From positions 6,634,001 to 6,698,000 of the forward strand of contig OZ176055.1 of the NCBI GenBank assembly GCA_964247055.1: 64,000 nt of DNA. Direction: 5' to 3'. A program made the position numbers and the translations under genes. Below are positions 22,073 to 36,500 of this stretch, piece by piece (position 1 is the stretch's first letter; every line of letters begins with the position of its first letter). The stretch is from Paragordius varius (Eukaryota; Nematomorpha). A model generated the notes under the pieces. It ran no database searches. It was not told the DNA's origin and saw nothing but the letters and a program-made list of their open reading frames with translations.

Positions 22073-23005
22073 CTATTTAAATGATTTATCCAAATGAAGG
22101 GATTCAACCGTTTTATCCAAATCTGTTTCGTACATCATTTCATAAAGGGTTTTGATATAATTTTCTTCTTCGGTGAATTCGGGACGACCAGAGAGTAAAG
22201 CGGCGCGCTGCAGTAAAAAAGTTTTAAAATTTGGAAATTTCAATTTTATATGGGAAATTAAATCAGGATTAGCCTTAACTATAGTAACCATGGCATTAAT
22301 AATATGTTCATGCGATATATCATGTTCCAAATCAATAAAATTATGTATGAGCCGTTCCAACAACGGTTTGCAATCTAATTGTGATTTGAATTGTGAATTC
22401 TCCATAGCCATATACAAGGTTAATAATGTGGCTTTAATGCGAATCTTAGATGTTGTACTTTGAAGACAGTTAAGTAAAAATGACAATCCATCTTCTGTAT
22501 TGATAAACTGATCCTGAAGCGTTTCATTACCCCTAAGGAGAGACGATAAGGCATAAAGAGCTTTGATTTTTGTATCATCATGACTACTAGAGGATTTTAT
22601 TATAGATATTAATTTGTGGAGTATATTTAACGATTTTGTTGAGTTTTGGCAATCAACATGATTTTGAACTAATTCAGATATAAAATCACAGGCGCTTTTT
22701 TGTAAGTCTTGATCATGCATATCAAGAATTTGGGATAAGTATTCCATCCCACCCATCCCAGTAAATATTTTTGCTTCATCATAATTTTCAATTAATTCCA
22801 TAGTTTGGGGTAGAAACGTTTTTAGTTCCGATAAACGACTAGGATTATGCATTATTTGATCAAATTGTTCGAGTTTTTCTCTAACAGCTTTAGCCGGATG
22901 ATTTTGCATTTTATCCAAGATATGAGCAAGGGCTTTGTTTCGTTCCTCATCCGTTTCTTTACCCTCGGGTGGATTTTTTGTATTTGGTACTGGGACTAAA
23001 GCCAT
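22073..23005 (-). CDS. HSPBP1: Hsp70-binding protein 1 / Fes1-type nucleotide exchange factor
   Basis: HspBP1/Fes1 proteins are armadillo-fold factors that open the Hsp70 nucleotide-binding domain and release ADP in the cytosol. The single exon encodes 310 residues (human HSPBP1 about 359). It shows the family layout: a short N-terminal part, then helical Arm-like repeats over about residues 60-250. Near-canonical segments are IKALYALSSLLRGNE, the matching region of FES1/HSPBP1, and SHEHIINAMVTIV. A charged C-terminal helix follows. The N-terminus lacks the Gly/Ser-rich stretch of vertebrate HSPBP1. The start is the first Met after an in-frame TAA 9 nt upstream. It is intronless although animal orthologues usually have introns. 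It stands head to head with NACA, with 63 bp between the start codons, so the two probably share a promoter. Confidence 0.85.
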   Translation of the reverse strand: MALVPVPNTKNPPEGKETDEERNKALAHILDKMQNHPAKAVREKLEQFDQIMHNPSRLSELKTFLPQTMELIENYDEAKIFTGMGGMEYLSQILDMHDQDLQKSACDFISELVQNHVDCQNSTKSLNILHKLISIIKSSSSHDDTKIKALYALSSLLRGNETLQDQFINTEDGLSFLLNCLQSTTSKIRIKATLLTLYMAMENSQFKSQLDCKPLLERLIHNFIDLEHDISHEHIINAMVTIVKANPDLISHIKLKFPNFKTFLLQRAALLSGRPEFTEEENYIKTLYEMMYETDLDKTVESLHLDKSFK

Positions 23006-23068
23006 GACAAGTTAAAATATATTATTTGTGCGCATAGTTATACCCATCTGACTTCCATCTCATTTGAA
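23006..23068. promoter_or_regulatory. 63-bp bidirectional intergenic region, HSPBP1/NACA
   Basis: The space between two divergent start codons must hold both 5' UTRs and the shared core promoter, unless transcription starts inside the other gene. It is AT-rich with a central TGTGCGCA and a pyrimidine-rich stretch (CTGACTTCCATCTC) near NACA. No clear TATA box. Confidence 0.6.
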
Positions 23069-25254
<2,186 letters not shown>

Positions 25255-26358
25255 ATGGAAGACTATTGCAGGAAACACTATTATACCTTTTCTTATGTGC
25301 ATTCTCGTTAAAATCATGTATTTTTTCTCATGAACATAAAGCTATACTTTGACTTATCTTATTCACACATTAATTACCCAATAAATTTGTTTGTATATCT
25401 TTTATCTCTTACAAATCATTTAATGTTTTCTACAAAGACGTTACGTTACAATTAATATTTAAAATGGGTTACATTTTTTATGAATCTCCTATAAAAAAGT
25501 GTTGTTTTGTAAATTATAACTATTAAAGTCCAAAACCCATATTTCAACACAATATAAAGAAACAGCTGATTTTAAAATAAACTTTGGGTATAATGTAATT
25601 TAAAAGCTTTTCATTGCTACTTAACATTTTATGACTATAATATACATTTATTTGCCTGTTTGATTAATAAACAAATTTAAACAAGAAATGGGCGGCGAAT
25701 AAGTTGAAATTAGGATTTTTTTCCGATTTTGGGTTTTTAAAAAATTTTTTTTTGAATCACACATCAAAAAAGGCATATTTTTAAATTTGACCCATTGCTT
25801 TTAATTTGAATTTTAAATGGTCCGGGGTATAAAACTACCCCTAAATAATGAAGCGGCGTATAACAAGCAAGTTTATTTTTATTTAATAAAATTATAATAC
25901 AGTGGATTCACCCATGAGATTGTAAATATAAGCAGCGTATATTTGCCAATCAGCTCATGGTGATCATTATGCACTTTTCCGTTTATATTTAGGTCCTCGT
26001 TATTTTTTATTCGCGCAATGAGTGTAATATTTAATAAGCCAAAAACAGTATAAATTATTAATTTTTGAATATATTTGTAAATAAAACACACACATATATA
26101 TATATATATATTATTCGTAAAACCTGAATAATAAGTGAAATTTAATTTTAACTCTCAAAAAAAATCAATGTGCGGATTATGAGCTAGAACAAAATGGTTT
26201 AAATTATTTTTTCTATATAGTGTGAGATTCTAATCAACAAATTTTATTAATTGGGTACATACATAGTTTATTTAGATATGAATACGAATGTTTGTACCAA
26301 AAAATAAAGTTAAATCAACCTTATTTAAAATTAATAAAAAAATTTAAATATATAACAA
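25255..26358. other. Intergenic region after NACA with one R1 copy
   Basis: Holds the NACA 3' flank, an R1 copy at about 25618-25860 (blocks near GGGCGGCGAATAAGTTGAAA and GGGGTATAAAACTACCCC) and a (TA)n tract at 26094-26112. No gene seen. Confidence 0.55.
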
Positions 26359-27009
26359 AACCAAAATATTATGTACAGGAAAAAAGCCTACAATTATAAT
26401 AGAAGGAGTAGAAATAGAAATAGTTAAATAGTTAACGTTTTTGGGCGCAATAATTTCAGAGGATGGGTCTTCAACTCCTGACATCAGAAAGAGAATAGGA
26501 TTGGGCAGAGAAGCGATGACCAAATTAATAAAGATTTGGAAAAACAAAAGCGTAGGAGTTGAAACCAAAAAAAGATTACTCTACTGTTTCGTTCTCCCGG
26601 TCACCACATATGGATGTGAAGTTGGACTCTCAGAAAAAGAGACAAAGAAAGGCTCATGGCTTTTGAAAGGAGCTGCTGGCGTAGGATGCTAGGATACACC
26701 TGGAAGGATAAAATTAAGAATGGAAATCTAATTTCAGAAATAAAACCTAAAACAAACATACTGGGAATAATTCTAAAAAGAAAGTTAACATATTTTGGTC
26801 ATGTCATGCGATCGAATTCTCTGGAGAAAGATACAATGTTTGGGAAGGTAGAAGGGCAAAGGAAACGAGGCCGACCACCGATGAGGTGGTTTGATATGAT
26901 AAAAGAAGAGACCAAAATGACACTGAAAGAGCTCAATATAGCGGTTAAAGATAGAAAAAAATGGAAAGAAATAGTTAAAACTATATCCAAAAAGTCGTTT
27001 ACGACTTAG
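26359..27009 (+). mobile_element. 5'-truncated non-LTR retrotransposon (LINE) remnant
   Basis: Encodes the C-terminal part of an endonuclease/reverse-transcriptase polyprotein: FLGAIISEDGSSTPDIRKRI, VLPVTTYGCEVG, then FERSCWRRMLGYTW and the tail FGHVMRSNSLEKD with GKVEGQRKRGRPPMRWFDMI. This FGHVMR...GRPPMRW ending is typical of LINE polyproteins carried by many animals, possibly the RTE or a related clade. The catalytic RT core is missing. An in-frame TAG near 26428 and a frame change near 26640-26690 show it is dead. No poly(A) or tandem tail was identified. Confidence 0.8.
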
Positions 27010-27362
27010 GAAAAACCAACCAGCTAATTTTATTACAACAATATATCGCTGGCTACTTTTGAACTTTTTTGGTCATCCACAACAGTGTCTTTCATATGCC
27101 AGTAGTAATAAAATTATTTTGTTTATTAAAACCTTTTTTTCCACAAATTATATAACTATTTGTAATATTTAAAAATAAATGTTAGACAATTATACCAAAT
27201 TACTTACCTTGTAATTATAATAAATCATATGTAGTTAATCATTAAATAAAACGACCATCAACATAAATTAAACGCTTTTAGAAATAATATAATTTCATAT
27301 TAATAATTAATTCCCAGTATCATATCAAATATATACATTTATTTAGCTACTTATAATATGTA

Positions 27363-30300
27363 TTATAGCGTTTTAAGGTAATCACAGTAGGTGTTAAAGG
27401 ACACTTGTGCAACATTTTCACAAAATTCTTGGTCTGAGCCCTCAACAAACTGTTTCAGACTTATGTAAAGTGGTTTAGTTGGATCATATTGATTCCTACG
27501 GTTTCGTTTAAGGAAACCATGTCTTTCCTTTATCCTAGATGTGCGGGCCGTTAAAATATTTGGCCAATGTAGGATAGTGGATTTGGGTATGTGCATATAC
27601 AGTGTTAGATAATTCCAATTGGTCACAAGACGTTCTCGTCCTAAAACAACGTTAAAATGAAGGTCATTTATCAAATAAAGTTTAAAAAACGACCGTCATG
27701 TTAAAATTATGGATGTGAATCAAAACTGTTTATTCGTTCATAGGGTAATTGATATTCTCTTAGAAATTTATAAAAATCTAATTACACTGGACAACAAATT
27801 TTTCTGCCACTCGAGTTTTTTGCATTTTCCGATATTTAGTATCATTTTAACAGTAAATCTGAAATAAAAATTATAACTCATTGGAAGAATTTTGTATATT
27901 TGATTTTTTTGATTATGCGCCCTCTTTATCAAAATTTTACTAAAAAATGTTTCTCTTTAAAATTATACAAGTAATGCCCATTTGTAATATATCATTCGAA
28001 AGAGTAATAAAAACTCTATAAAATGCATATTAATATTTATTACATCGACAGTTAATATTGGACACAAAGAGCGACAAACGCGCGAAGCGAGAGAATTTTT
28101 TTTAATTATTATATTTGTAAATTAATGGATGAAAATAGCTCAAACTTGATGGTGATGAATGTCCAAAAAAAGATTACACAAGAAAGTTTTTTTGATTAAA
28201 ACATAATTAATTGCTTTTAGGTCACTCAAAACAGCCATTTTTAAGTTTTTTGTTTTTTAAAAATTATCATCTAATCCAGTGATACTCAAACCGCGGCCCG
28301 CGGGCCGCATGCGGCCCTAAGAGTGTTTTAAAATTGCCCTATGGCCATATTGATACTAAAATTATTTTTTTTATTTATGAAATTTTAAAATACACATAAT
28401 CGGATTTTCACTCATTTTAATATTAATTTATTTTATTTAGATTAATTTTGGTAATTTTTATTTTTACCCAATTGTAAACGTAGAAAAATTTCCCTGCATT
28501 AAAATGATTTCAAAATTTTGGAACACGTTGTTTTTGTTTCTGCATTCTATTTTCTTTTACATTTTAAAATTATAGCATTCTTTTTTTGCATTTTAGCAAT
28601 CCTTTCACCCAATGCATATACTTATTCTTTTCATTGCTATCCTGCATCATTTTATATAACTCACATCATTAAATTTTAATCTGTTTTTTTATTGCATAAT
28701 TCAAATGTACAAAATATTTAAACATAAATTCAAAGGATGACATCTAATGCTAAAAAACGTAAATTATCCGATGATAATCGCTCCTTTTAAAAAGAGAATG
28801 GGAAGAAAAATTCTTTGTCGTTTTAAATTAAAATGTCACCTGCCTTATATGTAAGGGTAACCTAATTATACAATATTGAGAAACGAAAATATTAAAAGAT
28901 TTAGGAATTATACCAGGAAGAAAAATCTTTTATGTCCATGGCTTTCTTACAGGAAAAGCTGTAACATTAGCTTCGTATGAAATTTGCTATTTAGGAAAAA
29001 ATATGAAACCGTTTACTGATTGCCAACTTATAGAAGAATGTCTAATAAATGGTTGCAGTTTTTTATTTGATAAATTTATTAATAAAGATCAAATCATGAG
29101 CCAAATTAAAAAACTTCAACTTTCTGATTCAACATGCGATCGAGGCATTATCTAAATATATTTATTGGCTCTGAAAAACTGTAAATATTTTAGAATTGCT
29201 ATTGATTGAGCACTGATATTAGTTCAGCTCCACAGTGTGCGCTCTGGTGAGATTTTGCAACGACAACATAATCAACGGGGAATATTTATTTTTTTTACCA
29301 ATATGTAATACCACGAAAGAGAGTGATTTTCTCGAATAATTAGCACTTTTTTCGATAATAATAATACTAATTAAAAAATGGTTTCGATCTGCACAGATGG
29401 CTGTCCCTCTATGATTGGAAACAAAGGATTTACTCCTCTTTTGAAAAACAAATATAATTTGCTAAATATTTAATCATTTCACTGCTTTATTCATCAGCAA
29501 AACCTGGTTTCGAGTGTAAAAATGAATACTCAATTCAGTAATTTAAAGGGTTGTGGATATACTAAACCACAGGGACAGAGAATTGTGCCGTAAATTCAAA
29601 AACCATTTGAAAGATATCCACGTGAGTTTGATGATACTCTCTTGTATACTGTTAGATGGTTAAGCCTTAGCAAAGTATTATATAAATTTTTTGTTTTAAG
29701 ACATGAAATATAATTTATAAATGATAACAGAAAGTTTGACGAGGAAATTAATAGTGACAAATGGTGGGAGCAACCTAAGCATTTCGGCTTTGATCAGGTG
29801 CTATCATTGAAAAATTCGTAGATTTTATGATTCCAATATGGAGGCTATATTCAAGGAGAATCGTAAATTAGATATATTTGTAGAGTTTTTTTGCCAAATA
29901 AATATGAAAATATAAATGTGCTCAAGTTATCCTAACTGTTTTCCCTACGCTTACACGTTTGAGACGGCATAATTAAAGATGAAGTATGTCAAGAATACAT
30001 AGAAATCGCTTAACCGATGATCATATGGGCGACGTATTAAGATTGGCCTGTCATGAGGCTAAACCAAATTTGTCAAAAATTATTGGTTATATCAAAATAA
30101 ATGTTGTTATCAAAATATTTTAATTTTATAAACTTAATGGTGAAAACGAGTTTTTAGCTGAATTACATCCGCAAAAAAATCATTGTGCTGATTTAAAGTA
30201 TATGTGCATATGTGTCAAATATCTATATGATATTTGCCAGTATAAAGTTCATGGCCCTCGAAAAAAAAATATATTTAATTTGGCCCGTGAAATTATTTTG

Positions 30301-33300
30301 GTGAGTACCACTGATCTAATCTATATTAATTTATTTTCTTTACGAGGCTGATAATTTCGAAATTTTAAAGATAAAAACAAAGTTTAAGGTATTTTCAATC
30401 TTTTATAGTCATTAAGTGATAAATTTACAGCAACTATGCATATTAGTATCCATTAGGTAAAATATTTATGATAATAATAATTTTTAGTAAAAAAGCAAAC
30501 CAAAAGCTTTTTCAAACATTTTTTTTTAAATTAAATACTAGTATAACCCTAATAATTATATTAAAATAATTTATATGGTTTTCAAATTTATTTGTCTGTG
30601 AAAATTCTTGACTTATTTAAAGATTGAAAATTTCGACCATTTAAATCCAAATAACTTTTATATCCGATTGATTTAAATGACTTACTACCATTTATAAGAT
30701 GCAGTTTTTTGCGCTCTTTTGAATGATATAAAATACATGGCTTCATATATATAACTTTTAATATTCGAAATTTCGAGTTTAATGTTAAATCGGGGCAAAA
30801 ATTATCGATAAACTCTAATATAAAAAAATTCTTGCATGCTAGACCAATTTTCTTTTCAGATATACTAATTATGTACTTTAATGAAATAAATTTCAAATTT
30901 ACAAGAATGGCAGTTAAAAAAGTTAAAATTTGTTGATTAGTTTTATCCTAATACTGCTTTAATAAACATTAATGTACAGGCTATGCTAGAAAATATATTT
31001 TAATAAAATCAAATAGATAAAAAATATATAAAAAAATTGTATTAAAAAGGGAAAAAAATGGTACGTTTCAAACCGCGGTTCTAATTTAAAAAACGTTTAC
31101 CAAAAATCTAATGGCTTTGATTACTTAAAAACAGCTCCGGTTTAGATCACGGATGTTAATTTTGATATTTTTACAAAAATAAAAGATAAAAAATAATTAG
31201 TACGAACCCTTTTATGTAGGTTTATCGCTTTTACCCTTAAATACCATACGGTTCAAGCGTTTATTTGCTTATTTAAGAATATTTTATCCTTATACTGATG
31301 ATATTTAATTTAATATATTAAAATACTTACCTAAAGTGAACACACTCGGGTATTGTTTGAATGCCGTTTGTACCTCATCCTTGGACATGTCAAATTCTTT
31401 ATTGCATGTTAAGGCATTTAATTTAATTAGCTGGAAATCGTGTTCTATGATAGAGGGTAAACCCAAAAAAGCTTTTCGCACATCTTTTGCTGTAATGTCA
31501 AACAGTTTTTGAATCTTACCTAAAATTAATAATTGTGTAATAAACTACATGATTAGAAATTTTAAAAATTTTTACGCGTATATCGGTAACAGAATGTTTC
31601 CTAGAGAGTGAATTCAAAATCTATTGAATAAGGAAATCTTTTTATTTTTTAAGTATAATTTTGCCTATATAAGACAGCATATTTTAAAATATTTTTTTGC
31701 AAAAAATATTCCGTTAATTAATTATATTCTTAGATAATTCAAATCTAAAAATTTGAATATATTTTCGCCTAAACCTATTCTTAGTCAAAAGACAGAATCA
31801 AAAGTTTAATCCATTATGATATTTATAGAAAAAGATTATTTATCTTATTATTTAAATAATTCTTTATTCATATTTTAAAAATAACTTAATTGAAACGCCT
31901 ATTTTGGGGTATGAAACCGGAACGAGGTTGTTTCTCAAAAATTTATAAATGGAACCTGAATAGTTATTTTGAAGCGGTATCAAAGGTTTTTTTATTCAAA
32001 TTGAATTAAAACTTTCATGGAAACCAAAATTTTACTAAATTTTTTAAGAGGTTTGTGTTATAATTTCAAGACTAAGAACTTAACAGTGAAATGAACGAAA
32101 ATGTAAAAGTACAAATATGTTGATTGATCTTATAATATATAATTTAAATTCATAGGAAAGTTTAAACTTCAAAAAAACTCTTATCAAGAATATGATTTTT
32201 CCACCATTAATGTTTGGTTCTTTGAATGATTTTGTTCAAATATTAATATATAACTTTCGTTATCACATTAGAAAATACTATGGACCTTGTTTAAATATAA
32301 AAATTTAATTTGTAACTAATGCCAATAAGTAATTTATAATAAATATTTAGCAGCGTATGCCAGCCAAAGAAACAGGCCATTTCAACAGAGATATATTCAA
32401 AAATATTAAGACTTCTTTTGGTTTTAGTTCCAAATATTATAAACGGTTACAAAAAAACTTTGCAGGCTTCGATTTTATTTCAAGTGATTCCATTTAACTT
32501 TGACCAGTTTTGATTTTAATAATGTTATATTAATATAATACATAGATCACAAAATTAATAACACACACTTGTGATTTCAATCAAAAATAAAAAACAAGAC
32601 ATTTTTTAACCCCTGTAAATCAGTGATTATCAAACCGCGGCCCTAAAAGTGCCTTTTTGTGCTAAATGTTTATTATTTTTTAAGCATTAATTCTAAGTAT
32701 AAATGTCTGCATATGTTTCATAGATTCATTCAAAAAATTTTTTGGTATTATATGATGCACGGCCTAGAGACAAAAAATATTTTATTTGGCCCTTAAAATT
32801 TTTTTGGTGATTACCACTGCTTTAAACGATCCCGTATCCATAAAATTAATATTACTGTTTTAATCAGTGGGTTAATCTAAAATTTTATATATCTTTTCGA
32901 TCTGCCGGTTAATTATATTTTTGTAAGCGAAATTATATTTCTTATAACATAAATATCAATCATACCCAATCTTCCATCCAGATCAGTGGTAGTTAGGTTC
33001 AAAACTGTGGGAAATTTTGTTATGAGGTAAGTTATGTCAGCTTCACTAAACTTTTTGTGCAATAAATAATTTATTCGAATTTTTAAATCTTCCAAACTTT
33101 GCTGAAACAAATGGGGATTGTTGGTAATTATATGGCCAAAATCTAAGGGTGACACATTACACCCTATCAAAAATGCTAAATGAGGTTTGATATCCCGTTC
33201 ATAATCGTATTGAATAATTTTTATGGGAACATCCGGTAATTTATCAAATGCAGATAAATTTACTCCCATAATCAGGAGCTTTTGTAGGGTAACATTCTCA

Positions 33301-33461
33301 TAAACAAATTTTGCAAGGTTTGCGGATTTGTTGAATGGTAATAATTCATATGTAATTGGAGATGATGGATTTTCAAATCTCAATTCGATGGTATTTTTTG
33401 AGGACTTTAAGCTTGATAATAACTTGCATGAAGTGGAAAAAATATTTTTTAAATTTAACAT
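27363..33461 (-). CDS. MTERF3: Mitochondrial transcription termination factor family member 3 (3 exons)
   Basis: MTERF3 is a mitochondrial matrix protein that binds mitochondrial nucleic acid, limits transcription and aids mitoribosome assembly. Exons: 32966-33461, 31331-31519, 27363-27640; 320 residues (human 417, so the N-terminus is short). mTERF repeats span about residues 85-280: FGHIITNNPHLFQQSLEDL, RINYLLHKKFSEADITYLI, FPTVLNL, VRKAFLGLPSII, TAFKQYPSVF, IPKSTILHWPNILTAR. The end, YDPTKPLYISLKQFV to FNTYCDYLKTL, matches human YDPAKPNYISLDKLV to FEKFLKTL, which fixes the subfamily as MTERF3. Intron 1 (1.4 kb) contains a hAT MITE; intron 2 (3.7 kb) contains two nested transposons. It diverges from PPP4R3 with 54 bp between start codons. 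Confidence 0.93.
27786..30946 (-). mobile_element. CACTA-ended element, inverted copy split by a hAT transposon
   Basis: The left end in the window is CACTGGACAACAAATTTTTC; the other end, at about 30946, is a decayed ACTAATCAACAAATTTTA read in reverse. Read in reverse complement it aligns with 16955-17841 along its whole length, with shared blocks AATTTCGAAATTAT, TTTTTGGACATTCAT, AATGGTAG and CATTTAAATCAATC. The alignment is broken only by the hAT element at 28277-30313. Without that insert the copy is about 1.1 kb, so the other copy carries deletions. Confidence 0.65.
28277..30313 (+). mobile_element. hAT transposon, GTF2IRD2/ZBED-like transposase, degenerate
   Basis: Termini are CAGTGATACTCAAACCGCGG and, inverted, CAGTGGTACTCACCAAAATA. 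The 8-bp target duplication ATCTAATC is perfect (28269-28276 and 30314-30321), as expected for hAT. Inside, on the plus strand, are pieces of a transposase of the kind domesticated in vertebrate GTF2IRD2 and ZBED5: KREWEEKFF with CLICK near the start, PFTDCQLIEECL, and VSICTDGCPSMIGNKGFTPL followed by FHCFIHQQNLVSSV. The conserved DG/H-Q block is still readable, but the frame is broken many times. Length 2037 bp is short for an intact member. It is not active as seen. Confidence 0.9.
32621..32819. mobile_element. hAT MITE in MTERF3 intron 1
   Basis: A 199-bp element with ends CAGTGATTATCAAACCGCGG and, inverted, CAGTGGTAATCACCAAAAAA, nearly the termini of the 2-kb hAT element at 28277-30313; it also keeps the CGGCCCTAA block. 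The flanking 8-mers CTGTAAAT and CTTTAAAC match at 6 of 8, an eroded target duplication. It is probably a deletion derivative of the same hAT family. Confidence 0.8.
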
Positions 33462-33515
33462 CTTTCTTTCACATGGTATAACTAAAATATGATCGTCGCG
33501 TAGTAGTGAGTAAAA
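33462..33515. promoter_or_regulatory. 54-bp bidirectional intergenic region, MTERF3/PPP4R3
   Basis: Only 54 bp separate the divergent start codons. It contains a CTTTCTTTC pyrimidine tract on the MTERF3 side and GATCGTCGCG, unusually GC-rich for this genome, near PPP4R3. The PPP4R3 ATG is the first after an in-frame TGA 9 nt upstream, so no longer N-terminus is hidden. Confidence 0.6.
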
Positions 33516-36500
33516 ATGTCAGATGAATTTCTTTACCGTGTAAAAGTTTTCAAGTTGCTCGGTGAACAAAAGCAATGGATTGATAAGGGCATGGGATATG
33601 TTAAATTTTGTAATCAAATAACGGTAGATGGAAGCGATATATATAAGTTTATGGTGCTGTCAGACAAATCGAACGGTAACATTTATTATAAGGGTTTTAG
33701 ATTTACTAATCCTTGATCAGCCTATAATAAGGAATATTTTATTTGCAAAGCAAGATCAAACTCTAATATCTTGGACCCATGAAAAAGAAGATATTTCATT
33801 GAGTTTTCAAAGTGAAAACATTAGAAACGATATTTTTAACCAAATTGTAGAGGTACAACCATAAATTATATAATTTTTAGTATCAAAAATTATTGGATCA
33901 AACAATTGAACTAGATGCTATTAAAAATAAATTGAATCAAAATGAAAACAACTCATCTTTGCTGCCAAACACGCTCGAATCTTTTAGCCCTAATAAAAAT
34001 TATTTTGAGGGATTCGAATTAGGAACCACCGAGGATATTAAAGTATCCCCTAACTCTGATTCTGTAATGGAGGAAATAAAGGCATCCGATTCCCAGCAAT
34101 CTATTCTGCCAAACCCAAATATTGATAAATATGAATTTAATGATCATGATGATAATAGTGATCAAATTGAATCTACATCATATACCCGAAAAATATCGAG
34201 TGTCTCTAAGTATCCCTCTCTGAGGCGTATGCGCTTAGCTGCAGCATCAGAAAATTCCACAAATTTATCTTCTAATATAGATCAATTATCTGCCCAAAAA
34301 TCAGTTATAACTCCGAATCCAGAATCAAACGAGGAAAACGTTTCAAGATTTTCTGAACGTATTATAACAACATCCAAAATTAATTTTTCAACAATTTTTA
34401 TATCTCATCAACATCATACTCAAACTACCATAAATTGTTTGTCCGATAAAGTTTCGGATATCGAGAAAATTGATAAAGATTTGGATTCGGAATTAATTAA
34501 AGGTGAATTGATTATTTTCATATACCATAAAATATTTAATTCCAACATTATTTTTAGATTCAATAAAAATTATTTTAGCCGTGATTCAGGTGTACTATCA
34601 TTTTTTATCGCAAAATTTTATTTATCCAGTTTGTAAATATTTTTGGTTAAAAAAATAAAATAAGTCTAGACAGGCACCGATGGTTACATTGTGGAGAGTT
34701 GAGTGCGTTATAGATTTCCAAAACTATTTAAAAAAATAATTTATAAACTGCATTTTGCCATTTTAACTCAATCAAATTATACCGAAAAATTTAATTAATT
34801 TTATTCATAATCTTTTTATTAATCCAACTAATTTATTTAAAATTTTATACTACATTTTGCCATTCAATAACTAATACTAACTTAAAATTTTTTTAATGAA
34901 CTTTATGAATTCAAAATTTTCTAGCAAATTCGGAAGATTTAGCTGGCGAGGAATCTGACGAGGGAGAAGAAATTGAGGATGTGGACGACGAGGAAGAGGA
35001 CGAGGAGGAGGAGGAAGACGCCCTCGAGGATACAAATGAGGAATCATCAGCTGATAATGCTAACAACACAGCTGATACATTATTGTTGTCGTCGTCGTCT
35101 GCTCTACATTGTGATGACAAAAATGATTACCTATATGGTAATAATTTTTTATAATGAGAAAAACCAACCATATTTAATTTTAATATCTTCGTTGCCAAAT
35201 TGTATAATATTGAATTTCAAATTCGCTGTTGAAAATTTAAAATTAGCATTTATACTGTTGAATTACCCTTATTTCGTCTTTGAAACTTAACCCTGAACAA
35301 TTTGAATCCATCCTTATAATGAATATATTGTTTTAAGGTTAAATTCATTTATTTGGTACACAGAAGGAGTAATACCCTAGAATCTAAAAAAATTTTTATG
35401 GTGAATTTAATGTTTGAGGGTAAATTTGAAATCTTGAAGGATGAAAATGAAATGTTCAAGGGTTATTTGAATTATTCATATGTGAAATTAATATCAACAA
35501 CTCGAATCATTGTCTTTTTTGGAACTGTATGTCGTGAAAAAAACGGTCTCAAAATCTGTTTTATAACCGGCAAACTACGAAAAATATGATTTTTTTACAC
35601 TTTGTTGACCTTTTTTATCATTGTTTTTTATTGCACCTGAAAAGTAAAAATATTTACAATCGAGGAAATAAAGATAAATTTTTGGTTTATTTAATTGAAA
35701 TAATTACATAAATTTAAAAATGGAACCGAAATCCGAAACACTTGACCGAGAAATAATTGGAATCCGAACTTTTTATTGTTATCGAACGATTCTAGTTTCA
35801 ATTCCTGATATGAATATACAAGGTTAGAATAACTAATAAAACGAGCAGGGAAATCGCTTGAATTATTTTATTGGCCTAGTCTTGCAGTTTTTGTATAGAA
35901 CTTAAAGTTTTTCCTAATTTTTTAGTTACTTAAAATTAGGGGAATTATATAAAAATTATTTTTTGAGTAAATCTTAAATTTTGTTGACTTTATACCATAT
36001 TCATTTTTTCCGATTCCAAGTTGTTATAATAGATATATGAGTTATTAAATTTGTTTGTTTAATAATGGACAAACTTTTCTACCCCATACGATACTGTATT
36101 TTATTTTATTAATGCAGACAATAATGACGATGAAGATGATGACGAAATAACCCTATCTTTGGGCTGTTCCGATAAAACTACGTCATCCCTTTATAATACA
36201 CCTAATATTAACACTAATAATACATTATCATCACTAAGCTTGCATTCTACGCTAACTCATAAAATAAACACCACTTCTACCATTCAACAAAATTCTTCGT
36301 CTTCTATACTGCTAAATACCACCAACAGTCATGCTGCTAGTGTTAAATCATTACTGCTACCCGAATGTACTATCGCTAATTTAGGGGCCATTGAAACAGT
36401 TATAGCGGATCATGTCGGGTTTAGCGGTACACCCGGTTTCCATGCAATCCAAGCCGGGAAACGTGAGAATTTAGCTTCGGCCCTTGAGTCGACAGGGTAT

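Noticed and set aside
22173-22463. 96-codon plus-strand frame
   Set aside because: Antisense shadow of the HSPBP1 coding region.
26359-27009. Reverse-transcriptase segment as a retrovirus-like element
   Set aside because: Sequence type (FGHVMR, GRPPMRW) is that of a non-LTR LINE; no integrase, protease, capsid or LTR nearby.
34911-35120. Ser-rich open frame on the minus strand
   Set aside because: Antisense of the acidic GAG/GAT-rich PPP4R3 exon 4, which is in phase with its neighbours.
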